Source: Nageia nagi (taxonomy: Eukaryota; Pinophyta). From it: a DNA stretch of 64,000 bases. Under the pieces are notes generated by a model that was not told the origin of the DNA, ran no database searches, and was given only the letters and a program-made list of their open reading frames with translations. The position numbers and the translations under genes were made by a program. The stretch is from NCBI GenBank assembly GCA_050084985.1, contig JBITNC010000001.1:160828001-160892000 (forward strand), in the 5' to 3' direction. Shown piece after piece: positions 36,466-47,689 of the stretch; the first letter of the stretch is position 1, and each line of letters starts with the position of its first letter.

Positions 36466-36969
36466 TGAGATAATTAAATTGTAACAAGAACAATCTTAAA
36501 CTACAAATATCACATGAAAGGTCTCATTCACATCCAACAAACTCACAAATAAGATAATCTCACAAAGTAACTCAAGATGTAAAGTGGTTCCTCCAACTAG
36601 GAGTACATCCACTAACTAGATCTTTACTTCAATCACAAATACAACTCTCTTACAATCCTTCTAATCTCAACTCCTACACTTCTATCCTATAGCATAACTT
36701 TACTCCATAATTGGTATGTGACCACAAAGAGGGAGCCTTCTATTTATAGGCCAAAATCCCTCTTTGGATCACCCTTTTATCTAATGTACAAAAGCATGAC
36801 ATGCACATCCTTTTACCCAAGGGGCATGCTCATGACATGGAGTGTAGGACAAGTTACATTATCATATTCACTTAAATACTTAAGGTATAAAATGATACCC
36901 TTAAGTATTAATGAATATACATAGAAGATTTAATACAAACTTTACAATAATGCATTATACATTCCAACA
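36466..36969 (-). mobile_element. Solo copia LTR, family A
   Basis: This 504-bp LTR begins (minus strand) TGTTGGAATG and ends ATCTCA. It is flanked on both sides by CATTT (36,461-36,465 and 36,970-36,974), a perfect target duplication. It aligns with 56,218-56,723 and with 61,855-62,354, for example the shared TATTTATAGGCCAAAATC (TATA box on the minus strand at 36,741-36,748) and GGGGCATGCTCATGA. No internal DNA remains, so it is the product of LTR-LTR recombination. It splits the MULE transposase reading frame. Confidence 0.9.
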
Positions 36970-37254
36970 CATTTTGCCTACATGCCTATCCTACCAAGCC
37001 AACTATCATTGAAGTATTTCACAAATGTCTCTTCTTTTTATTGTTTTGGAAGCTTGATTATGGAGGTGGTTGCATCATCCTCATTTGAAGATGTATGCAT
37101 AATCTCACCTAACTATTTAAATATCTCTTGATGACATACATCATCCTTGACTTTGGCTATAAGATTTTTTAGCCATGCTCGAAGAACATGCCAAATGCAT
37201 AAATACACCTCACATTTAAATGCCTCTCCATTTCAAATGCATAAAATCTATTAC

Positions 37255-37700
37255 TAAAAAGGTTTTTTTAAAAATGCTATATAAGTTTTTAAGCAAATAT
37301 GATTGTTAGATGTAAAGCCAAACTTTGCAACATTTGCTAGCATTCTTCCAACATATGCCATGATGGGAGATGTAGAATAAGGTATAGTTTAAAATGATTT
37401 TGCATTGAATATTTCTATTTTGAATGCCCCAATATACATGTATGAAAAATGTAGAAGAAAAAATAAGAACTAAAAATTATTTGAAAATATGCATGATGAA
37501 ACATAGTTTTATTGACTGTAATGATTATAAGATATGCACATAAAAGGTTTTCTAAAAAAGGCTCTACAAAATTTTAGACAGATGCAAGTGTTAAGTGTAA
37601 AGGAAAAATATGCAACCTTTTCCATCATTCTTCCAACATATTCCACCATGTAACATATTTTAATTGACTATAATGATCATATGATATGCATAAATAATGT
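37255..37700 (+). pseudogene. PPR protein fragment inside the MULE intron
   Basis: On the plus strand, opposite to the MULE, VKPNFATFASILPTYAMMGD is followed by a decayed linker with MHDET. Then come KKALQNFRQMQVLSVK and YATFSIILPTYSTM. These are two PPR units (P-N-x-x-TFASIL-P-x-YA-x-MG, and A-L-x-x-F-x-QM) of the type frequent in plant organelle PPR genes. Stops are present. The fragment fills the roughly 550-bp gap between two MULE coding pieces (donor-like ATTAG|GTAATA at about 37,797 on the minus strand). Confidence 0.7.
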
Positions 37701-39569
37701 TGTCACATCCCAACATACAACTAATTTCAAATATTGAATTAATAAAAGAAAATATTTAGAATATTAAATGAATAAAAGGAAATATTTATAATATTACCTA
37801 ATGGAATTGATCTCTATTGTGGAATCATATACCATGAATGCATTCAACATCCATGTAGGCTCATGTACAAGAACTTTGGTCTTGATTTTCTCCATCCATT
37901 GCTTAATATTTGAACTACATGCGCTAGAACAAATCACCTAAGAAATAGGAATCCCATTATGGTAGGTGTTAAATGCTAACAATATGTACAGCATAAACTT
38001 CATTTTATTGGTTTCGAATGTTGAATCTATAACTATCAAATTGTTATGTTCATACTTTATCATCCACTCTAGTTGTTCTAGTATTTGAATGCCCAAACCA
38101 AATGGCTACTCAACTTCTTGACTCTCCCCACCATGATACTCTTCATAGTGGAAAATTTTATCTTGATTAACACCTTACCAAATTAGAATGCTTTATGCAT
38201 CATTCTCATGGAACATGAACACCTTCTATTTCAAATTCTTTTAAAGATTGAGAATGTCCTTCTTAGTGAGAAAGTCATCTCTATTTGTTTTGCCTTTAAA
38301 TAATGTAATTTTTTCATGAACCATATTTTGATGCTTTTTGTGAATAACATCTACTAGTAATTCTAATAAGAGTAAATTTTGAACCCACTCAAGAAAACCT
38401 TTACTAAGATGCGGAGCATGGTATGCTCTAGTACCTTTAAAATTGCCAATCCTTTGCCCATGGCAAATTTTTCCATCTTGATCAACATGTTCCATTTCTA
38501 AGTAGGTTAACAATGCTAGATGAGGTTTCTTAGTAAGAATTTTAACACTAAAGTGATATTGAAATCCTTGTATGATGTGCTTTCTACTAGGTATACTATT
38601 GGCCCCTTTCTTCGGCCTATTATCTTCCTCATATCATACTTTAATGGCATCGATTTCTCTAAAATCCTTGTTTCCATATGAACACCAATATCTAAAAGAA
38701 TTACAAATTTTGAATATGTACAATTAAAACTTTGATTACATGTAAAGTATTAGATTATGATGCAAAAACATATTATAGTAAAACACAATATATTAAAGTA
38801 GATGACTTATTGAGTATAATTGAATGACCTATCCACCCATATGCATTCCCCTTCTTAGGATCTAACTTAATGATAGTATGTTAGTTTTCAAAACTTGTTG
38901 GACATATGGAAAACTTAGATTCTCCTTTAATGAAATTAGCAATTTGAATTTGTTCATCTCTTTCTTGATTTCCCAACACCATTTCCCATTGAATATGGTC
39001 ACGAAAAAACATTCTAACAAGAGGTTCATTTAGTGGGAGAGAGTTAATTATGTTCCACTTTCGTACCATGCTTGCTAGGTTGGCATAAAAAAGAATTCAA
39101 TTATACAATCTTTAAAGCCTTTTAGGAACCACATGCACTTGCACAATGCATATAACTAAAACATATTTATTATTTCAATATGGGGTACAAATGAAAAATT
39201 GATCATAGAAACACTTACTCCTAGGATTGCAACACAGTGCAAACCAATTAGGAAAAGCATACACCCAACTATATGAGGAGGATAAACTAAAGAGATTGGA
39301 ATCAAAATTTGTAAGAGAATTTGAAATGTAGGATAATATGATATTTTCTTTTTACTGAATGTGAAAGTATTCTTCAATATTCAATCAACTATATTTTATT
39401 AATATGCTTGCTACATGATTTATTTATCTTTGAATTTTTAAATTATAAATCTCTCCTTAAGATATTGGTCATTTGTCATTGTAGTGGCATTTGGATGTTT
39501 TTGGATATATTTTACTCTATAAGCTATTATTTTATCACTTGATGTTTATTTTGCATAAAAGAGAGCCTT

Positions 39570-39758
39570 ATCCATATGAGTATTAGAACCTGCTTAGAAT
39601 GATGCCCTCTTGGCACATGAAGCAATAAGAAAGTGGAGCCCAAAGAACAAGTTACTTTTGGAATTGAGCTTTTGACAATTAGATAATCATATCATGCTTT
39701 ATATAAGAAGTCATTTGAAGAAGATATTGCTTCATATACACAGGGAGACTTCTATAAG
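39570..39758 (+). pseudogene. Annexin fragment
   Basis: The plus strand reads I*VLEPA*NDALLAHEAI, then RKWSPKNKLLLELSF, a TGA, and after a short gap ALYKKSFEEDIASYTQGDFY K. This is the end of one annexin repeat and the start of the next in plant annexins, including L-D/E-P-x-x-RDA and Y-x-x-LEEDIA-x-x-T-x-GDFRK. It ends at AAG|GTACAT, a plausible exon-intron border. Annexins bind membranes in a calcium-dependent way. Stops at expected Trp and polar positions show decay. I see no further annexin exons in the window. Confidence 0.7.
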
Positions 39759-40040
39759 GTACATTTTTCATGTCATCATAAGGAATTTATATGTCAACAT
39801 TTAACTATAATTTCATCAATCAAATGCATTAATGTATTTGATTTGCATGCCTTTCCCTAGGCTTTAAAAATTAATTCCAAGGATATTGCTTCACATACAT
39901 AGGGAGACTTCTATAAGGTACATTTTTCATGTTATCATAAGGAATTTATATGTCAACATTTAACTATAATTTCATCAATCAAATGCATTAATGTATTTGA
40001 TTTGCATGCCTTTCCCTAGGCTTTAAAATTTAATTCCAAG
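39723..40040. repeat. Recent 159-bp tandem duplication
   Basis: 39,723-39,881 and 39,882-40,040 are nearly identical, with a handful of single-base differences. The unit starts GATATTGCTTCA and ends TTAATTCCAAG. It carries the last 11 or so annexin codons and the presumed donor site, so the exon end is present twice. Confidence 0.9.
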
Positions 40041-40044
40041 GATA

Positions 40045-41910
40045 TTCTATCCCTATACCATTGCAAAATATCACAAAAAAAGAAATGAGTTTCAAAGAAT
40101 CGATACACAAACTAGGTTTTCCTACTTGTTGACTTATTTTTTCCTAGTTTATTTTGAATTTTAATGTATATATTTTGTTAAATAGTTCCTTGAATGGTTA
40201 TTACTTTTCTATATAGTTCATTCTGTTGGTTTGTTTTGTATTTTGATGTATATTGTTTGTTTTTAAGTGAAATTAAGCTTTCCATTTGATATTGAATGTT
40301 GGCTATTTGTTGACTATTGGTCCTCTTCACTAATGTGACTATTGCACTAAGGGATAATTCTTAGTTGAATTTTCTATTTTGCAATTTTACATACCTTTTT
40401 ATTATGAGAGATATCACTTATGAAACCTTGAGTTTCCTACACTATACAAACTTGAAGAAATAATAATAGGAATTTACATTCTAGTTTGTGAGGTTTTTCT
40501 TTACCAATTTGTTTCTGAATAGTACAAGCATTTTCTCATTTTGAGTGAGAGAGAGAGGGAGGAATGGTGATATTCTTAATAATGTACATAAAAGAATGAT
40601 TATAGATGAGAGTCTTGATTACAACTAGATTTTATCACAATTTATTTGTGATTTCAATTGTAGATCTTGCAACATAGTTGAATGTTTTACATCATTAATA
40701 ATTTAGCTTATAATTATTCGAGTAATATTTTTCCTTGAATTGAAAGTCAAGCATTATGAAAAATTGGATTATGTAGTTGATACCTGAAACTTGCAATCTT
40801 GGTTGCAAGCAACCTTTGGTTGTTAACTTAAGGATTATGCTTTTTTGACTCCTGATTTATGGAGGGAGATAAGATTCTCAAAATCACCATTCTAGGAATA
40901 CACAGATTTGCTGGAAAAACCTGGTAAGGCACTCATTATTGAGGATGATGTTGAGAAGGAAGTTGGTGCAGCACCAACCTTAGAATATAACTATTCATTT
41001 TGTTTTTTAATTAATTATCCTATTTAGATGTTATTTTATACTTCATACTAAATAGTGAAGACATCATCTTGTTGAGGCTTAGATTTTAGGCCTTACATTG
41101 AGAATTTAAGAACCTTGAATTTTAGGTTAGATTTGCTCTATTATTTTTCAACATTACATTTTTAGTGGCAATGCTTTGTAGTAATTTTATCCATTTATGT
41201 GAGATAATTTGGCTTTTTGACATTTTGTTAGAAAACATTTATATTTGATTGTTTTGCTTTTGTCTCTCAATTTTCAAAAAATTATATTTAGAAATATTGG
41301 GCCAAAGCACAAAGTATGTGCAAACTAGAAAACTGACTCATGGAAAAATCTCTTTCCTTTCTATTTTGATTAAAAAAAATAGGTCAATTAAAGCAACAAA
41401 AACTTGAAACAACTCTAGACTTGCAAAATATGGTGGAACACCGTAATTTTAAACCATGCAACATTCAAAGTCAAGTAAACTTAATCCATTACTATAAAAA
41501 ACACACAAAATGGTAAAAAAACCTTCGAATACATATTTTATTTACATAATAATTATAATCATCATGGGGTTCCTTTACTTCCATTGATTAAAACAAAGGG
41601 TGCTATAAGTTGATACAAAATTTTCGAGCAAGTAGCAGAATCTATTATGAAAAGATATTTAAAAACCTAAACATCCTAACTAAGCACTACTCTTCATCTT
41701 CAACATTTTCTTGTCTAGATTCTTATGGGCAAAATTTATCTTCCCAATCATACTACCTTTTTAATTTCATTATTTTGTCACATGAAAGAGTAAGCATTTA
41801 GGTTTTCAACACTAAAAATTTGAGGGGGGTGAACATACTCTATGACATATTTAGTAATGGGAGATTCATATAAATAATTTATATAATCACATATAAACAC
41901 GGCAAGGGAA
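40045..41910. other. AT-rich DNA without a supported gene
   Basis: No reading frame has a recognisable motif. A stretch at 40,905-40,975 reads LLEKPGKALIIEDDVEKEVG in one frame and looks protein-like, but I cannot assign it. Confidence 0.45.
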
Positions 41911-41914
41911 GTTA

Positions 41915-42065
41915 TGCACATTCATCAAAGAGTAGTCGAGACTGGGTTTTCATCAAATATTGTGGATGTGAATGCCCTAATATACGTGCATGCAAAATGT
42001 ATTTTACAAGATGCATGATTCAGACACAGGTTCACAAACTATAATGATCATATGATATGCACAAG
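41915..42065 (+). pseudogene. PPR protein fragment (plus strand)
   Basis: IHQRVVETGFSSNIVDVNAL followed by IYVHAKCILQDA is a single PPR unit (HQ-x-V-x-x-x-GF-x-S-x-VVVNALIDMYAKCG type). It is followed at once by decayed sequence resembling the next FDKM-x-x-x-x-SW segment. Confidence 0.75.
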
Positions 42066-42359
42066 ATGCACTTGCCTAGATTTCTTGCTTTAATTCATCT
42101 CCTTCCCCTGCTACCCCTCACCTGCGCAGATTCTATTCACATAATGAGGTTCATTTGAATTGTAATTCTAAATGGTTTTGATTCCTCCGGACTGATTATG
42201 GATGAAGCATTAACTGTAGGTTGGTGGTAAGGACGTCAGATTGATTATGGATGGATGGATGATGCATGGATATATGCATCAATCGAATTGAGGTTGATCG
42301 GAGGAAAGAGAGCCGAGGAGGTGGGACCAAATAACTATCACACAGAAAGAGTTAAGCTG

Positions 42360-42735
42360 GTCAATTACAATGTAGGAGACAAATAACTCCAGCGAAGAAA
42401 ACCTGGAGCCTCCTCTTTGCATACATGTGTATCAAGGTATTTATAACCATAACATTTGATGCAAAACTATTTTTAATTACTCTTTGATGGATGTTCATAC
42501 CTTCTTCTAGAGCTCCACGATGAGAATCACAACCACATCCGATATAAATGGAGGCAAATTGATCTGCTATCACTACTATTGTTGTTTGATGCATTTGGTA
42601 AAACAATGCCAATATCTGTAGAATAAAGCCATATCAAACACTTTATGGGTTTTGGTCAAACTTCCACAGTTGATATAAGAAAACATAAATTGATTCGCTG
42701 CAACATCACTTTGTTTCCTCTTATAAAAATCATCA
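42360..42735 (-). pseudogene. PPR protein fragment (minus strand)
   Basis: Minus strand: VAANQFMFSYINCGSLTKTH then KVFDMALFYQMHQT. Further on come GALEEGMNIHQRVIKNSFAS and NVMVINTLIHMYAKR. These are two to three PPR units with a short internal rearrangement after KVFD. The 83-codon open frame at 42,361-42,612 is part of it. It faces the plus-strand PPR fragment 300 bp away, so two different PPR pieces have been brought together. Confidence 0.75.
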
Positions 42736-42769
42736 TGAACTAACTTATACATTTAATAAAAAAACTTAC

Positions 42770-43060
42770 CCAATGATGAAGAAGAGCACTTCATCTTTTA
42801 AATCTTGCATCACTATTTGGTTGCCAATACCATATTGGGAGGCAAAAGAAACATGAACACCACCAAGATCGATTGTTGTTTTGTATATACTTTGTTTGGA
42901 GGACGTGGGAATGTAAAACAAGGATCTCAAGGTTGCATTCGTGGCAAAGTAATCTTCCCCATGGTAACATAATTTTGGATCTATGTCATTCTCGCAAATA
43001 GTTCTCAAATTATCTAGGGGAGTTCCATGGAAGGCATAGTGAATACGATATTCTTTACAG
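42770..43060 (-). CDS. Exon with PARP-like ADP-ribosyltransferase signature
   Basis: The minus strand has TTTTATTTGCAG just before 43,060 and G|GTAAGTTTTT just after 42,770, both good splice sites. The 291-bp exon is symmetric and fully open. It reads HYAFHGTPLDNLRTICENDI, then DPKLCYHGEDYFATNATL, and ends IVMQDLKDEVLFFIIG. HGT near the start and G-x-x-YFA about 35 residues later fit the H and Y positions of the PARP-type catalytic fold, with an LFF closing strand. The family match is from pattern memory, and the third catalytic position cannot be placed. No partner exons were found nearby; PPR debris follows on the same strand. It is either one exon of a real gene with long introns or a captured fragment. 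Confidence 0.45.
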
Positions 43061-43715
43061 CTGCAAATAAAATTAACAATGGCCTTTGTCAAACACAAAA
43101 TAAGTCTGATTATACTTCTATAACTATAGTATTGTTAAACATACAAGAAAATCTAAATAACTAAAAGATATTAATTATATAAATTCAATCTAAAATATGT
43201 AATCTATCCACGTAAAATATCTGGAATATTATTTTGAGAGATGCAATTTTGTATTGAGATGCCTTTTCTACAATTATGCTTGTAAAGAACATTGAACTGC
43301 ATAGATTCTCCTGCAAACAATCTCTTATTTATCAAATTTATTATAAAAATAAGGAAAAATATCTAAAATACCTTAAAATTTTCTTGAAATTTCAAAAATA
43401 CCCTCATAATTTCTAAACTATCCAAAGTATTCTTATCACATGAAAAAAAGGTGAAATAATATTACAAAATAATGAATAAACTATAAACTACCACTCTTCC
43501 CCATCTTGTGAAGAATAGTGCTCTTTCCTACCTTCTCTTTTCTGCATTCTAGTAGTCTCTTACACTTTCTCTCCTCTTCCTTGAATTCAAGAATATACAG
43601 TTCATTTTCACCTCTCATTTCTCCTGTACTACTTTTCCACCCATGCCCTTCTGAATTTCAACTTCTCATCATTGTTGCTACTATTCAATTATGAATTTTT
43701 AATCACCGCTTAAGT

Positions 43716-43923
43716 TTGGAGATCAATCAAATTTCTCCCAAATGCACCTTTCTCCCCTCTTACCATTTACCATGCAATAGGTTGGGTATAGCATTCAATG
43801 ACCTAAATAAACAAATAAATTTGTAGCTATACAAGTAACCAACATTGTGTTGTTAGGGCTAATGAGTGGTAGAAGCGAAACTGATGTTGCACAATAAATC
43901 TATCTCTGATGGCATTTTTAATT
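43716..43923. repeat. Direct repeat copy 1, about 205 bp
   Basis: It shares TTTACCATGCA then TAGGTTGGGTATA and much of its length with 44,308-44,511. It is not bounded by TG...CA, so it is not clearly an LTR. Confidence 0.7.
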
Positions 43924-44307
43924 CTTATAATGAATCCTACAAAGAGGAGAAGAGGCTTGGGGAATAGTCTCCCTCATCTCTAAAGGAGAAAAATGATCTA
44001 GAACATCAAAATCATTGTAAACAATCCCAGGAGAAGGAGATTGATACCAAAGATCTAGGATATTCCAGTAGCATTGTCCTTGAGATGAGTACAAATGACC
44101 CTAATTATACTAAAGCATATGAAATTTCTCATGAAGATTCACAAATTCACTGCAAACCATAGGTGATTAGTACCCAAGAATTAGAATATTCTTATGGAGA
44201 TATAATTGAAAAGGAGAAGTTCCAGCTAGAGACCCCTCCATTTTTTAACATATAAATATATATTTAATTTCAAATCTAAACTCATAACAACATTTCATTT
44301 ATAATTT

Positions 44308-44509
44308 AGAAATCAATCGAATTTCTCCCAAACACACCTTTCTCCCATCTTACTATTTACCATGCAGTAGGTTAGGTATACCATTCAGTGACCTAAACAA
44401 ACAAAGAGATTTACAACTATACGGGCAATCAACATTTTGTTATTGGAGCTAACGAGCGATAAAAGGGAAATCGATGTTGGGCAAGTTTGTATCTGATGGT
44501 ATTTTTAAT

Positions 44510-44511
<2 letters not shown>
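44308..44511. repeat. Direct repeat copy 2, about 205 bp
   Basis: Partner of 43,716-43,923. It ends directly against an AT microsatellite. Confidence 0.7.

Positions 44512-44543
<32 letters not shown>
44512..44543. repeat. (AT)16 microsatellite
   Basis: Uninterrupted AT dinucleotide run. Confidence 0.95.
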
Positions 44544-44545
<2 letters not shown>

Positions 44546-44639
44546 AAATTGTTGGATAAATGGTACATCTTCAATTACATGTAAATTTAATTGGATGACA
44601 TGTATGTAAATTAGGGAAAAATGACATGGGAGCTATTTG

Positions 44640-45900
44640 AAAAAAGGTAGAATACAATCATGGCATTTACTATTGGAGCAATTTTCCATGTAATGTAGCT
44701 CTGAAAATTGGAATTAAATAAGATGCAATTGCTCATAACTATGAAGAAAGGATTTTAAAGTTTGATACACATCAATACATTGTTGTGTGCTCCAAACAAT
44801 AATCTCCTTAGTGTATTCATGCCTCCAAACTAGCAGACACCAATGAATTTATCATCAAGATATCAAATACAAAACACACATGCATGGATACCCAACATAT
44901 TTTCAACCATCATGTTGATATCAATTGGGTTGCTTCCAAGGTTAAGGCTAGACTATAAGATGTATCTACATATCATGCAACAAAAATTACAAAGGATTTG
45001 CGATGAAATGAGGGTGTCACCATATCCTATTTGCAATCATGGAATGAAAAAAAACATGCAAATAATGAGCTGATTGGGTCATTCGAGGATGGCTATTAAA
45101 GGTATGAAAGCATTATTCTTAGCTCAAACTTGCAAATTTGGGAAGCATTGTTGATGTTAAGGATGAGAATAGTCACTTCCATTATCTATTCATTGCATAT
45201 GATGCTGCTCTTCATGGCTTTTCTCATTATCAACCAAGATCAATGGCAAGCACTTGCAAGGGAAATACCTTGGAACATTGATGGCTTCCATAGGTGTTGA
45301 TGTGGAAGGAGCACTATTTCCAATTGCATTCATTATTGTTCCTACAAAGAATGATGCAAATAGGATGTGGTTCCTGACAAAGCTGCAACATGCCATTATA
45401 ATGCATGCTCCTATCAAACAAGAATATACTTTCCTATCATATCATTAGAAGGGCCTCATCAAAGGGTTTAAACATGCTTTCCCTACTGGTAAGCATGCTT
45501 TTTGCATGTGCCATCTAATTGAGAATTTTTGCAGGCTATTCAAAAATCTTATGATAGTTGGTTATCTATGGAAAGCAACATATGCATCAACAAGTGAATT
45601 TTAGATATAAATTGAACATATTTTAGTAATATATCAAGTATATACAACATGGATTCAAGACTCAGAGCCTAGATTTTGGGCAGCTACCTATTTTCAAGAT
45701 CGATGATTTTGGTATTTCACTTCAAATATTTCAAATTCATTTAATGCATGGATCCTTGAGGCACATGATAAGCCTATGATTTTGATGATGAAGCATATTC
45801 ATCATCAGATTATGATATGGTATGATGAATGGCGAGTGACTGGTTTTCATTTAGATTTGCATCTCATCCTAAGTTGGTTGGTTAGATTGCATCAACACAA
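44640..45900 (+). pseudogene. MuDR-type MULE transposase (copy 2)
   Basis: Pieces in order on the plus strand are IHASKLADTNEFIIKISNTK and HTC (MuDR N-terminal DNA-binding region, about 44,815-44,885). Then come LQSWNEKKHANNELIGSFED (about 45,030-45,090). The DDE core is KINGKHLQGKYLGTLMASIG followed by VDVEGALFPIAFIIVPTKND and MWFL (45,236-45,390). KGLIKGFKHAFPTGKHAFCM and CHLIENFCRLFKN follow (45,450-45,560). The end is ISNSFNAWILEAHDKPMIL with HHQIMIWYDEWR (45,725-45,835). The first catalytic Asp (ID-G-x-HLKGKY) is Asn here. The second, in SDRQKG, is changed too (SYH*KG). Frameshifts occur between 44,890 and 45,236. No terminal inverted repeat was identified. Confidence 0.85.
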
Positions 45901-46019
45901 AATAAAGACTTAATCTTAAAATATTGTAAGCTTGGTGTTGTTTGTTTGTTTACATTTGGATCAAGTTTTTTTCATTTTTCTTATATGTTTATCAAGCTTA
46001 CTTGTTTAAAATTCTTAAA

Positions 46020-47510
46020 ATGGACTCTAATTTTGAAGATCCTTCAAGCTCTATCGTTCACACTTCTCAACAACAAATGGATCCATTTAAAAAATCTCAA
46101 AATGTGCAAAGTATACAAAATTTGGACAAAATCAACAAAGTGTACAACAACCTTTCTTGGATATTTCAAATACACTACAAGTTTCAATGGCAAACTCATA
46201 TAGTGTACCAAATTACTCAACTCAAAAGTATCACAAAATTTGAAAGCTTAACAAAATATTAATGCATTACAAAATCTTGTGGCATAACTATACCATGAGG
46301 CTCAACTTCAAGCAAAAGTTAATGTTGTATAACAAACTTTGTTGCATAATGCAACTAGTGCACAACTAAATAAATGTAAATATCAACAAGCTTAATAAGC
46401 CTCACAATTTAAAATGCAACATCAATCTTATAGGCAAAAAAATGGTAATCAAGGTCAAGATCCAAGACATGGAGATAGATTTCCTTCATTGGGAGAACCT
46501 TTATCTCAAATATTTAAAAAGTTTGATGAAGATAAATTACTAATATTACCAGAAGTTCATTGGGATCCAAGTTGGACATCTAAATATTGGTATATAGATG
46601 ATGACTTTTATAATTTTTATAGAGTCCAAGGGCATAGTACTGATTAGTACCTAGCTTTGAGGAAAGTGGTACAAAGCTTCATCAACTATTTAAAGTAGGT
46701 TTCCAATGGTCCATCAACAAATCCAAATCATAATTTAGGAGTATTCCAAAATCCACTACCTCAACTAAATGATATTCATGTTGGCTTAATTTTATTTTCT
46801 CAACAAATGAATGGCAATCATATACAAAAGCAACTAAAAGAAACAAAAGTTTTAAGTTCAAATATTATGGCACCAAGAGTACAAAATGCAATGGGGAAAC
46901 CATAGTTCCTACATTATCTAATGAGATAATAAATGAACCTATCTTACGAGTTGTTGAGTTGGGAGAATATATAATCTTGGAGGATATTTCTTTTCACAAT
47001 GATGATGAGATTGATACCCCATTATTATCCTTGGATGCTTCAGCATTTGGGGAATACACACATGTCAATCAAGGTTCATATGTGCCTCCATAAACTATAG
47101 GGTATGGCCTACACTCGATGTTGTTACTTGTTAGGACAACTTCAATCACTATTCAGTCACAACAACAAGTACAAGAAGTTGAGCAAACATCTTTTATGGG
47201 GATGGTAAATGAAACAAAAAAAGCTCAACTACCACCAATATTAAGATAACAAAAGAAACATATGGAAAAATAATCTCAAAAGAAAAATCTTATTACTTTG
47301 GAAGAATTTCCATCAGAAATAATGCAAAGAGTGCTTAAAGTAAATCTCATAACATTACCTAATGTAAAGCGCAATCCATATGCTTCAAAAAGACCTTAGT
47401 AAAAGAAGACAAATTATGTGATTATCATATGGTTAAAGGACATAATACCAATGGATGTAAGCTATTGAAACAAGTCCTCCACAAAGTTTTTGCATCAAAT
47501 AAATAAGTGT
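46020..47510 (+). pseudogene. Gypsy-type gag/zinc-knuckle fragment
   Basis: ATG 46,020 opens MDSNFEDPSSSIVHTSQQQM, a Gln-rich low-complexity N-terminal region. At 46,414-46,647 comes RFPSLGEPLSQIFKKFDEDK, then LPEVHWDPSWTSKYWYIDDD and FYNFYRVQGHSTD. At about 47,410-47,505 comes CDYHMVKGHNTNGCKLLKQV followed by LHKVF. The last motif is the C-x2-H...GH-x4-C type knuckle of plant gypsy Gag. The first half-site (FYNFYRVQGHSTD) looks like a decayed copy of the same. RT, RNase H and integrase are absent before the 3' LTR at 49,593, so the element was large-deleted or non-autonomous. Confidence 0.6.
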
Positions 47511-47689
47511 TGAGCTCCAACATATGGCATATCATATTGGAACATGGGAGTCAATACTAGAGCCTCATCCTCTTTTATGCTTATCCATTAGTGGATGCTT
47601 TAGGGTAGGAAAAAGTCACTCATATCCCACATTATACATGATCTTGCCATATTCATTGTATTATATTATTGTAAATAGATTGTTGCATA

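Larger units (their letters stand above)
36010..39110 (-). pseudogene. MULE transposase with SWIM zinc finger (copy 1)
   Basis: Minus-strand pieces in order are as follows. MVRKWNIINSLPL onward lies at 39,069-38,840. KKGANSIPSRKHIIQGFQYH, PHLALLTYLEMEH, ICHGQRIG and YHAPHLSKGFLEWVQ to LTKKDILNL lie at 38,640-38,241. GIQILEQLEWMIKYEHNNLI and DSTFETNK (first catalytic Asp) lie near 38,030, and MVYDSTIEINSI near 37,810. After an intron-like gap come VYLCIWHVLRAWLKN and YFNDSWL (37,235-36,970). Then, after a solo LTR, come TMPHVVQETNQAIESYH and RVDWLVHNL (36,465-36,256). The end is a SWIM finger, CECP to CKHMIKV (36,105-36,039). This is the layout of MULE-type transposases common in conifers and other non-flowering plants. 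Frameshifts and stops make it dead. Confidence 0.85.
43070..44630. other. Unclassified DNA with a direct repeat
   Basis: No gene is supported. Between the two direct repeats, 43,930-44,250 reads as a broken polar frame (KEKNDLEHQNHCKQ, IVLEMSTNDPNYTKAYEISH) that may be an old coding piece of unknown origin. Confidence 0.4.
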
